From a bacterium (GTDB lineage: Bacteria > Gemmatimonadota > Gemmatimonadetes > Longimicrobiales > RSA9): DNA of 64,000 bases. Position numbers and translations under genes: made by a program. The DNA is taken from NCBI GenBank assembly GCA_003242735.1, contig QGVH01000003.1, forward strand, positions 124,001 to 188,000, given 5' to 3'. The notes beneath the pieces were generated by a model that saw only the letters and a list, made by a program, of their open reading frames with translations, made no database searches and had not been told where the DNA came from. This document shows, piece after piece, positions 58,101 to 64,000 of this stretch; position 1 is the stretch's first letter; each line of letters opens with the position of its first letter.

Positions 58101-58572
58101 GCCGAAAGCCGATGTCTCGATTCGGCCGATCATCGACCTGTGGAACGGCCGGGTGCGCGTCGCCGCGGCGCTCGATTACACCTACGACCTGACGCAGTAC
58201 AACGTCTTCGCGGCGAACATGTGGAGCACCGCCCGCGGCGTCTACGATCCCAAGCAGTCGCTCCGCGTGCAGGCGTGTGAGGCCGCGAACGGCCCGCCGA
58301 TCAACAACGACTTCTGCTTCTACGAGCGCGTCAACGTGCTGCGGCTCCGGAACCTCTCGCTGGCGTTCACGGTCCCCGAGCGGTTGGTGCGGTTGCTCGG
58401 CGCGAGCTCCGGGACGTTCCAGATCCTCGGCTCGAACCTCGGCGTCTGGTCGGACTACAGCGGTCTCGACCCGATGGTGAACACCGCGCCCGCCGATGGG
58501 AACCGGATGGTGAACGACATGGTCGTGCCACGCGGGAAGGAATGGGCCTTCCGACTCCGGCTCACGTACTGA
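55144..58572 (+). CDS. SusC/RagA-type TonB-dependent receptor with STN domain
   Basis: 1142 residues. Signal peptide ending G-G-A-Q, secretin/TonB short N-terminal (STN) domain at about 55-125 (LDLRDAPFAEALQEVSHQLG), carboxypeptidase-regulatory-like beta domain at about 140-220 (VRGRVVDAASSAPVSHAVVT), plug (RYRIRGITSINASNDPIVII, DIESIEILKGPSAAAMWGSD), 22-strand barrel ending in aromatic FRLRLTY. STN receptors signal through FecR, encoded just upstream. It imports a large ligand with its SusD partner; the ligand (glycan or peptide) is unknown. Confidence 0.96.
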   Translation: MRRVTLSSLALLLLLASPGGAQQAGRPPAALRTRPDPTAFPGVSREAAAPLLRQLITLDLRDAPFAEALQEVSHQLGGRLMYDEAAASVQRRVTLQAKEIRAGEALERILAGTGLEVVTSDGGSVILVKPAPRRAAQDSATVRGRVVDAASSAPVSHAVVTLQGQGRQVIADETGVFVLRGIPSGEQVLSFSRIGYRTTTLTLTLAPGQDTTVVVTMASEPIALRGVVTTISGERRRAEVGNSIATIDAVREVGLHAFRDLSDLLAGRGNGLLSVPGGGSPNAPTRYRIRGITSINASNDPIVIIDGVRALTSYDRCIDGNLTGCYNAPSRYDDFNLEDIESIEILKGPSAAAMWGSDASAGVIVIKTKRGRPGPARWTVHYEEGFATAPTDFPVPMQGLGTAPNGTAVMRCTLADQAKGYCVPIDSVAGGFNRYAHPRTTSMATGRTRDIGLSVSGGSENVQYHFSGGYRSALGTAKMPEIDQKLVREALGRPLPEWMVRPDAKNTASFTGRVTGRFNDALNYSLTTGYVQVEGRTGPDGVMNASNDLRSAADTFELSKGWQQFYVERPNRVNRFTVGLALDWHPVPWLSGRAAFGQDYAYSNRGEIRRRGWCLPFCTPTSSDALGRVAYQERREVLQSVDLGGSFHFPVMDGRVLLRTSFGAQHTRYKTWSMTGTAYDIPPGRVDFISAPVENRDVSQWGDERATFGTYVEQSIGLNDRLFLGAALRRDIGSALGERVAPFYPKWHVSWLATEEPWLAGLRSRGIDLRLRAAYGRAGVQPSSTAKYRSLRQSSSFVEPDGTVGTNYAYITGTGNADLLPERSREIETGFELGLWDDRLMVDVTYFHKYTREAIISRELAPSLGLDAYARQAYNVGNVRNTGMEATVIARLIDRPGLQASVEVGYASRENKLVELGAGVQPFTITAINIDLATVMDDDAVVMPGYPLFSRWARPILGYADANGDGIITPDEVKLADTLVYVGSSLPKADVSIRPIIDLWNGRVRVAAALDYTYDLTQYNVFAANMWSTARGVYDPKQSLRVQACEAANGPPINNDFCFYERVNVLRLRNLSLAFTVPERLVRLLGASSGTFQILGSNLGVWSDYSGLDPMVNTAPADGNRMVNDMVVPRGKEWAFRLRLTY

Positions 58573-58608
58573 CGCGGCCCGGTCTGCACCATGTGGAGGA
58601 ACTCTGTC

Positions 58609-60111
58609 ATGAAGCCACGAGGCACCTTCGTCCGTTCGGGCTCCCTGGTGCTCCTCCTGTCCGCGGCTCTGCTCGGCTGCGATGACCTGATTTCGACCGA
58701 GCCGCCGACGGGCCTCGTCCAGTCGCCCGACCCGGACGCCTTCGACAACGAGCACGGCGTGCTCGAGCTCTACAGGGGCGTCATCGCCAAGTTCCGGGAG
58801 GCGACCAGCGGCAGGGTCACGAACGGCGGATACATCGTCATGTCCGGGTTGCTCGGCGACGAGCTGAGCGCCGGCAAGCTGAACACCCCCACCTCGGGCG
58901 CGTTCACCGCCACGACGGTGGTGGACAGCCGCGTGATGTCCTCGACCGACCCGGCCAGCCTCCAGGCCGGCTACGAGGGGGTGTGGCGCAACCTCCATGG
59001 CGTGCGCACGCGCGCCATGACGACCATCGAGGCAATGCGCAAGTTCGGGCCGAACCACCCCCAGGATCTGATCGGGCACATGTACGCCCTCTGGGGCATG
59101 GCGGAGGTGATGCTCGCCAACTTCTTCTGCTCGGGGATCCCGCTCAGCACGATGCGCTACGACGGGTCGTTCCAGTACGCGCCCGGCTCGACGACCGAAG
59201 AGGTCTACGAGCACGCCATCGCCATGTTCGACAGCGCGCTGGTCAACACGCCGGACAGCGTGGACGTCCGCAACCTGGCCAGGGTGGGGAAGGGCTGGGC
59301 GCTGCTCAACCTGGGACGGTTCGCGGAAGCGGCGGCCGCCGTGGCCGACGTGCCGACCACGTTCACGTACATGAACTATCACTCCACGGCGACGAATGCC
59401 AGCGGCGTGCCCAACTTCACGTCGACCGGCTCCGCCTCCGCGCAGCACGCGATCGCGGACATGGGGACCGTCGCGGACCGGGAGGGCGGGACCGGCCTGC
59501 CCTACCGCTCGAGCGGAGACCCGCGCACCCACTCGCCCCTGGTGCGTGGCGCCGTCCCCACCTCCGGCGATGCGGAGGTCTACAAGCCCGCTCGCTGGAT
59601 GGTCCGCGGCGGCGACACGCCGATCATCATGGCGAGCGGCGTCGAGGCGCGGCTGATCGAGGCGGAGGCGGCGCTCCAGAGCGGCGATCCGCGCTGGCTC
59701 ACCATCCTGAACTCCCTCCGCACCTCGGGCACGTTCACGACCAACCCGAACCCGGACAACCCTGCGGTCGAGGACACGACCTGGGCGCCGGGCGAGGGTG
59801 CGATCCTCTTCACCAGCATCGGCGGGTCGCTGCCGGGGCTGCCGCCGCTCGAGGACCCGGGCACGGACGAGGCGCGCGTGGACCTGCTCTTCCAGGAGCG
59901 GGCCTACTGGCTCTTCCTCACCGGGCGCCGACACGCGGACATGCGCCGCCTGATCCGCCAGTACGGGCGGTCCCAGGAGACGGTGTTCCCGCAGGGCGCC
60001 TACCCCGCCGGGCCCCTCGGGGCTTACGGCACCGACGTGAACGCGCCGGCACCGGGCGTCGAGCTGCTGTACAATCCTCGCTACCAGGGCTGCTTCCACC
60101 GGCAGGCGTGA
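58609..60111 (+). CDS. SusD/RagB-type surface lipoprotein
   Basis: 500 residues, ATG 58609 with GGAGGA upstream. Lipoprotein signal ending LLGC (lipobox), then a SusD-like helical fold: YEGVWRNLHGVRTRAMTTIE, YALWGMAEVMLANFFCSGIP, ARLIEAEAALQSGDPRWLTI, LLFQERAYWLFLTGRRHADM. The last is the usual RagB C-terminal motif. Forms the lid of the SusC transporter. 36 bases after susC. Confidence 0.94.
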   Translation: MKPRGTFVRSGSLVLLLSAALLGCDDLISTEPPTGLVQSPDPDAFDNEHGVLELYRGVIAKFREATSGRVTNGGYIVMSGLLGDELSAGKLNTPTSGAFTATTVVDSRVMSSTDPASLQAGYEGVWRNLHGVRTRAMTTIEAMRKFGPNHPQDLIGHMYALWGMAEVMLANFFCSGIPLSTMRYDGSFQYAPGSTTEEVYEHAIAMFDSALVNTPDSVDVRNLARVGKGWALLNLGRFAEAAAAVADVPTTFTYMNYHSTATNASGVPNFTSTGSASAQHAIADMGTVADREGGTGLPYRSSGDPRTHSPLVRGAVPTSGDAEVYKPARWMVRGGDTPIIMASGVEARLIEAEAALQSGDPRWLTILNSLRTSGTFTTNPNPDNPAVEDTTWAPGEGAILFTSIGGSLPGLPPLEDPGTDEARVDLLFQERAYWLFLTGRRHADMRRLIRQYGRSQETVFPQGAYPAGPLGAYGTDVNAPAPGVELLYNPRYQGCFHRQA

Positions 60112-60157
60112 GCTGGCGGGGAACCGCGACGGACGTGATGAGGACGAGGTCCGGCCA

Positions 60158-61162
60158 ATGAGAACGACGACGCTCTTTTCGCTCGTGCTCCTGGCGCTCG
60201 GAATCGCCGCGTGCGGGGATGCGGAGGAGACGATCGCGCCGGTCGAGAACCCCCAGGACCTGTTCTGGGCGCTCAGGCTGAACGCGCACGCGATCAACCT
60301 GTCCCTGGACCAGAGCCGGCCGGAGTACTACACGTTCAAGCTCGAGGCGACGCCCCTGCGCCTCGACGGGACGCCGTTCGAGCCCGGGCCGGGCGACACG
60401 CTGATCTTCATCTCGAGCGACACCAACCGCGTCCGGGTGAGCCCCGACGGGCTGATCACGGCCAAGGCGGTGACGCCCAGCCCGGTGCGGGTCCTCGCGC
60501 GGATGCAGGCGGGGCGCGTGCCCGTGACCAACTTGGACAGCGCGTTCGTGACCGTGACGCCGGACGTGCGGCCGGTCAAGAGCTTCAGCATCCAGCCCGC
60601 GCGGACCACCTACGGGATCGGCTTCGACACGACCATGGCCGCACGCGTGCTCGGGCCGGACGACGAGCCTGTGACCGGGCTCGGCATCGCCTACAGGTCC
60701 AACCTGCCGAAGGTCGCCAACTACACGCCGACAGGCGTCTTCATGGCGATGACGCCCGGCAAGGCCATGCTGCGCGCGAGCATGGTCGCCTACGGCACGC
60801 CGTTCAGCGACAGCGTCGAGGTCACGGTGACGGAGCCGCCGGAAGTGCTCCACGTGGTCACGGAGTACACGACTCTGCCGGACCGTAGCAACGTGGTCTA
60901 CTTCGTGCCGCGGGAGGTCACCATCAAGGTGGGGCAGGGCGTGTCCTGGGGGCCGGGCGCCGGGGGGTGCATGTACGGCATCGTGTTCGACGACCCGACC
61001 AACGTCGGGCCGAGCCCCGTGGATGGGGCAACCGGCGACCTGCCGTTGTTCTGCGGCGTCGGCACGCGGACGATCCGCAAGTTCTACGTGCCCGGGACCT
61101 ACGAGTACCAGGCGTGGCTCCTCCCGACCCTGGAGAAGGGGAAGGTCATCGTGGTCCCGTAG
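60158..61162 (+). CDS. lipoprotein with Ig-like domains and cupredoxin-like C-terminus
   Basis: 334 residues. Lipobox LGIAAC; residues 50-240 form two Big/Ig-like beta domains (LIFISSDTNRVRVSPDGLIT with the usual SPDGLITA-type motif, FSIQPARTTYGIGFDTTMAA); residues about 255-334 resemble a plastocyanin-type fold (VVYFVPREVTIKVGQGVSWG, FYVPGTYEYQAWLLPTLEKG, KVIVVP), although the copper ligands are not clearly conserved. Third gene of the SusC/SusD operon, probably a surface-exposed binding protein. Followed by a strong terminator. Confidence 0.75.
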   Translation: MRTTTLFSLVLLALGIAACGDAEETIAPVENPQDLFWALRLNAHAINLSLDQSRPEYYTFKLEATPLRLDGTPFEPGPGDTLIFISSDTNRVRVSPDGLITAKAVTPSPVRVLARMQAGRVPVTNLDSAFVTVTPDVRPVKSFSIQPARTTYGIGFDTTMAARVLGPDDEPVTGLGIAYRSNLPKVANYTPTGVFMAMTPGKAMLRASMVAYGTPFSDSVEVTVTEPPEVLHVVTEYTTLPDRSNVVYFVPREVTIKVGQGVSWGPGAGGCMYGIVFDDPTNVGPSPVDGATGDLPLFCGVGTRTIRKFYVPGTYEYQAWLLPTLEKGKVIVVP

Positions 61163-61216
61163 CGCCGCGGCCCCGGCGCGCCCGGGCGCGCGTCGCACGG
61201 TGCTCGGCTCGCGCGC

Positions 61217-61249
61217 ATCCCGGCCGCCTGCCCAGGACGCGGCCGGGAT
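61217..61249 (+). terminator. 11-bp terminator hairpin after the Sus operon
   Basis: ATCCCGGCCGC, 11-base loop, GCGGCCGGGAT, then TTCGTGTG. Perfect stem 55 bases after the lipoprotein stop. Confidence 0.75.
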
Positions 61250-61552
61250 TTCGTGTGTCACGGGGCGAGGAGGATCGCTCGCGACGCCCGTCATCGCAGT
61301 CTACGCTGCTCTGCCGGCAGGGATGCCGCGCCGGCGTCGCACGGGACAGCGCCGCGCTCGCCATCGTGCCGTTCGAGCGCTTCATCCCGCCGAACGGGCT
61401 CGCCCTGATCGGGTACGAGGACGACGAGGCGTGCGCGCGCTGGGTGCGCATGTCCAACCACCGCGAGCGGTGCGTCCGCGGATTCCGGCGCCCACTCCAG
61501 CGCGGAGCCGCGCAGGGTAGCTCGCCCCGGCGGGCGGTTGCCACGCCGTCCC
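61250..61552. other. intergenic stretch with protein-like frame fragment
   Basis: 303 bases between the Sus operon and the convergent M55 gene. One frame at about 61350-61500 reads ALAIVPFERFIPPNGLALIG, YEDDEACARWVRMSNHRERC, protein-like but without start or family; possibly a remnant. No call made. Confidence 0.3.
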
Positions 61553-62506
61553 TCAGATGGACACGAACCGGTACATCAGGCGGATCAGCCGGTACGCGCG
61601 GTCCATCGAGTCGGCGGTGAACTCGACCGTGTAGCCGTCGACCTGCCGCACGCCCGGGATCGCCTCGAGGATCTGCGGTGTGGTGACGTCGGCAAGGCGC
61701 AGCCGGACCCGCACGGGCGAGCCAACGACGAACGGGCGGGCGCGGTCCAGGCGCTGGAGCGCGCGGCGCGTGGCCGCGGCGAGGTCGGCGCGCACGGCTT
61801 CCGGGTGCCGCAGCCGCGCCGATGCCGGCGTGACCGCCACCTTCGTCACGACCAGCTCTGCCGTGGGCACGTGGGCGCTGAACTGCGCGACGAAGGCGGA
61901 GTCGCCCGCGGCGAGGATGACCGGTACGCCGAGCGCACCGGCGTACGCCGCGTTCAGCTCGCCCTCGCCCACCTCGATGTCGTTCAGCCACAGCCCCTTG
62001 ACCGCGCCGGAGCCGGTGTGCGCGAGGAAACCGCGCGCCGTGCCGGCGCGGGCGTGGTAGCCCAGGAAGATCGCGGCGTCGAACGTCGAGTCCAGGCCGG
62101 CCACCATGCCGACCGGCTTGACGGCTCCCTGGATGTACGTGACGCGCGGGTCGAGCTCCGTGTGCAGCAGGTTCTGCATGTCGCCGTGCGAGTCGTTGAC
62201 CACGATCTCGGCCGGCCCGTGCTCGAAGATCGCGGCGACGACGGCGTTGACTTCCTCGGTCATCAACCGCCGGGCGGTCGCGTAGTCCTTGCCGTTGGGG
62301 CTGGTCATCGCGCCGGTGCCGATCCCGCCGATCCCTTCCATGTCGACGGAAATGAAGATGCGGAGCGGCCGCTGGGCCGCGGCCGGCGTGGCGAGCTGGG
62401 CGAGGGCGAAGAACGCGCCGACGAGCGCGACCACGCGGCGCGGCACCGGGCGGCGCGAGGAACCGGTCGACCGTGTCGTGAGGAGGCGACGTCGCCTGGG
62501 ATCCAT
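61553..62506 (-). CDS. exported M55 (DppA-like) D-aminopeptidase
   Basis: 317 residues, ATG 62506 with GAGGA about 9 bases upstream. N-terminus with many Arg and a signal peptide ending P-A-A-A-Q. DppA-type zinc site: IFISVDMEGIGGI (Asp and Glu), VVNDSHGDMQNL (His), FLGYHARAGTARG (His), then LNDIEVGEGELNA (Glu). DppA of Bacillus is a cytoplasmic self-compartmentalising D-aminopeptidase; the signal peptide here puts the enzyme in the periplasm, where D-Ala peptides from cell wall turnover occur. Confidence 0.92.
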   Translation of the reverse strand: MDPRRRRLLTTRSTGSSRRPVPRRVVALVGAFFALAQLATPAAAQRPLRIFISVDMEGIGGIGTGAMTSPNGKDYATARRLMTEEVNAVVAAIFEHGPAEIVVNDSHGDMQNLLHTELDPRVTYIQGAVKPVGMVAGLDSTFDAAIFLGYHARAGTARGFLAHTGSGAVKGLWLNDIEVGEGELNAAYAGALGVPVILAAGDSAFVAQFSAHVPTAELVVTKVAVTPASARLRHPEAVRADLAAATRRALQRLDRARPFVVGSPVRVRLRLADVTTPQILEAIPGVRQVDGYTVEFTADSMDRAYRLIRLMYRFVSI

Positions 62507-62890
62507 GGCTGCTGTCCTCGGAGTTCTCGATGGAAGTCGCAGCGTCAGCGAAGGGGCAGTGCAGGGCCGCAGTGTGCGGCCGGCGACGACCGCGCGCAAG
62601 GTTCACGGAGGGCGTCGGCCGTGCGGAGGAGAGGCGTGGCCGGGGTCGCCGGGCGGAAGACCGCGGCGCTGCGGGGTCGGTCGCGACGTCCGCGGGCTTC
62701 CGTGGAGTCTCCTGTCCCGACGGCGACGGTCTGCGGTGGAAAGGACGATCGTCGCAGGCTCCCCCTGATCGCACCAATTCGTTAAATTAGCGGAGGCTCA
62801 GGCCACCACCTGACCACCGCACGAGGGGCCCGGCTACCGCGCTCCACGCGCAACCACGGCCGCCGGGCCTTCGCGCTTCGGCGCACAAAG
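62507..62890. other. divergent intergenic region M55 / ileS leader
   Basis: 384 bases. TAAATT at 62783-62788 in the AT-rich patch AATTCGTTAAATTAG is the best -10 for the ileS leader transcript on the plus strand; no matching -35 is certain. No gene supported. Confidence 0.45.
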
Positions 62891-63160
62891 GCGATGATCC
62901 GGCCATCACCGGGGAGCCTCCGGAAGAACGGGCGGTGGGACCGCCGAGCGGGCCCCCGCCTCAGTAGAACCGGACGGGTGCGGCCCGTCACAGCCGCCAA
63001 CGAGAGGCCCGTGTCGAGGTTTTGCCGACCCCTGGCCCGGACCGGCCGTCACGACGGCGCCGGCGGGGAGGGGAAGCGGCGAGACCGAGACGGCCGTGGC
63101 GCGGGCAAACGGGGTGGTACCGCGGTGCGCACGCGAGGGTCGTGCGCGTCGTCCCCGTGC
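62891..63160 (+). ncRNA. T-box leader of ileS, translational type
   Basis: Conserved elements in order: GCGATGATCCGGCCATCACC and GGGGAGCCTCCGGAAGAAC (62891-62929), an ultrashort stem I with AUC specifier candidate at 62905-62907; CAGTAGAACCGGACGGG with hairpin GACGGG/CCCGTC (62973-62989); T-box core GGGTGGTACCGCGG (63112-63125). The core sits in a two-helix fold: ACGGGG 63109-63114 with CCCCGT 63153-63158, and GCGCACG 63127-63133 with CGTGCGC 63141-63147. The bulge UGGU (63115-63118) pairs with the ACCA end of uncharged tRNA-Ile. The layout matches the actinobacterial ileS T-box that controls translation initiation rather than termination. Boundaries approximate. Confidence 0.88.
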
Positions 63161-63219
63161 AGGTGCTCCGGCGGGGGTCGCCGGGGCGAACGAGGATGAC
63201 GAACCGCGAGGAACACCGT

Positions 63220-64000
63220 ATGCCGTACCCGAAGGCTCGCGTCGGCGAGTCGGGCACCGCAGAGCAGGTCCCCGCCAGACCGTCGTTCCCCGAGCTCGAA
63301 AAGAAGGTCCTCGAGTACTGGGAGGCCGACGGCACCTTCGAGGCCAGCATCGAGCAGCGCCCGGCGGGCGAGAACGGCTCCAACGAGTTCGTGTTCTACG
63401 ACGGTCCGCCGTTCGCCAACGGGCTGCCGCACTACGGCCACCTCTTGACCGGCTACGTCAAGGACGTCGTCCCGCGCTACCAGACCATGCGCGGCCGGCG
63501 CGTCGAGCGCCGCTTCGGCTGGGACTGCCACGGCCTGCCGGCCGAGGTCGAGGCCGAGCGGCAGCTCGGGATCTCGCACAAGAGCGAGATCGAGGAGATG
63601 GGCGTGGCGAAGTTCAACGAGGCCTGCCGCTCCTCGGTGCTCCGCTACACGCGCGAGTGGCGGGACTACGTCACGCGCCAGGCCCGCTGGGTGGACTTCG
63701 AGAACGACTACAAGACGCTCGACCTGGACTACATGGAGAGCGTCATGTGGGCGTTCAAGCGGCTCTGGGAGAAGGGGCTCATCTACCAGGGCTTCCGCGT
63801 GCTCTGGTACTGCTGGCGCTGCGAGACGCCGCTGTCCAACACCGAGACGCGGATGGACGACGTCTACCGCCAGCGCCAGGACCCTGCGGTCACGGTCGGG
63901 CTCCGGATCACGTCGCACAACCGCGACCTGGACGGCGTCGAGATGCTGGTCTGGACGACGACGCCGTGGACGCTGCCCTCGAACCTCGCCGCCGCCGTGC
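63220..64000 (+). CDS. ileS: isoleucyl-tRNA synthetase, N-terminal part
   Basis: 260 residues visible; the gene runs off the window. Class I synthetase core: [20 protein letters not shown] with HYGH as the HIGH motif, [33 protein letters not shown], then [20 protein letters not shown] and [10 protein letters not shown] at the start of the editing domain. The wording YPK...[18 protein letters not shown] is that of the type found in Actinobacteria such as Arthrobacter and Corynebacterium, by my recollection. ATG 63220 has GCGAGGAAC upstream; ATG 63196 is in frame. Translation is likely controlled by the T-box leader. Confidence 0.95.
   Translation, partial: MPYPKARVGESGTAEQVPARPSFPELEKKVLEYWEADGTFEASIEQRPAGENGSNEFVFYDGPPFANGLPHYGHLLTGYVKDVVPRYQTMRGRRVERRFGWDCHGLPAEVEAERQLGISHKSEIEEMGVAKFNEACRSSVLRYTREWRDYVTRQARWVDFENDYKTLDLDYMESVMWAFKRLWEKGLIYQGFRVLWYCWRCETPLSNTETRMDDVYRQRQDPAVTVGLRITSHNRDLDGVEMLVWTTTPWTLPSNLAAAV

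Noticed and set aside
57448..60297. 949-codon minus-strand open frame opposite susC/susD
   Set aside because: Same shadow effect; no domain, no ribosome-binding site, composition unlike real proteins.
60967..61620. 217-codon plus-strand frame running from the lipoprotein gene into the M55 region
   Set aside because: It overlaps two real genes; only a short middle part looks protein-like and has no start.

Overview
The window is strongly GC-rich bacterial chromosome from a Gram-negative, most probably a member of the Gemmatimonadota or a close relative. This rests on the gene set: a SusC/SusD outer-membrane pair under an ECF sigma/FecR system, secreted M16, S9, S15 and M55 peptidases, TldD-like proteins, a MoxR/DUF58/BatA/DUF4159 operon, many GTGA or ATGA gene overlaps, and signal peptides ending in A-A-Q. 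I made no database comparison, so the lineage is an inference.

Layout. 1-3 kb (minus): two M16 peptidase genes, one with the zinc motif and one without. 3-6 kb: DinB-like protein and a secreted S9 peptidase. 6.1-8.6 kb: small regulators (TetR, ArsR), a DUF2269-like membrane protein and a broken SDR gene. 8.9-15 kb: sulfur and redox block (membrane rhodanese, TauE/SafE, CstB-like persulfide dioxygenase-rhodanese fusion, DUF302, thioredoxin 2, FrnE-type DsbA, LLM oxidoreductase). 15-22.6 kb: DHA2 exporter with a C-terminal MarR-like domain, MscS channel, CtaG and Sco for cytochrome oxidase assembly, an MFS transporter and a secreted peroxiredoxin. 22.6-25.5 kb: a poorly coding stretch with gene remnants, tandem repeats and one intact lipoprotein gene. 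25.5-28.7 kb: an ArsR-SRPBCC-UvrA2 operon with a probably leaderless first gene. 28.7-33.9 kb: NFACT-R protein, calmodulin-like EF-hand protein, an ECF sigma operon with two glycogen-binding-like modules, and a CPBP protease. 34-43.6 kb: S15 peptidase and a six-gene MoxR/Bat-type operon. 43.7-52.7 kb: PqqL-like M16 peptidase, ECF sigma factor, two TldD/PmbA-like proteins, a redoxin-like secreted protein and a small lipoprotein. 53-61.2 kb: ECF sigma, FecR, SusC, SusD and a lipoprotein with an apparent cupredoxin-like C-terminus. 61.5-62.5 kb (minus): exported M55 aminopeptidase. 62.9 kb to the end: a T-box leader followed by ileS, cut by the window edge.

Two signals stand out. First, the bipartite sequence TGTAGGG-N16-CGTC, with exactly 16 bases between the parts, occurs five times on the plus strand, each time 45 to 136 bases upstream of a start codon: the MoxR operon, the PqqL-like peptidase, the first FecI-like sigma factor, the TldD-like gene and fecR. 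It has the shape of an ECF sigma promoter and would join these genes into one regulon. Second, ileS is preceded by a leader with the hallmarks of an actinobacterial-type translational T-box: GGTGGTACCGCGG core, ACGGGG/CCCCGT helix, UGGU bulge matching tRNA-Ile and an AUC specifier candidate. The IleRS itself also looks actinobacterial, so leader and gene may have been acquired together.
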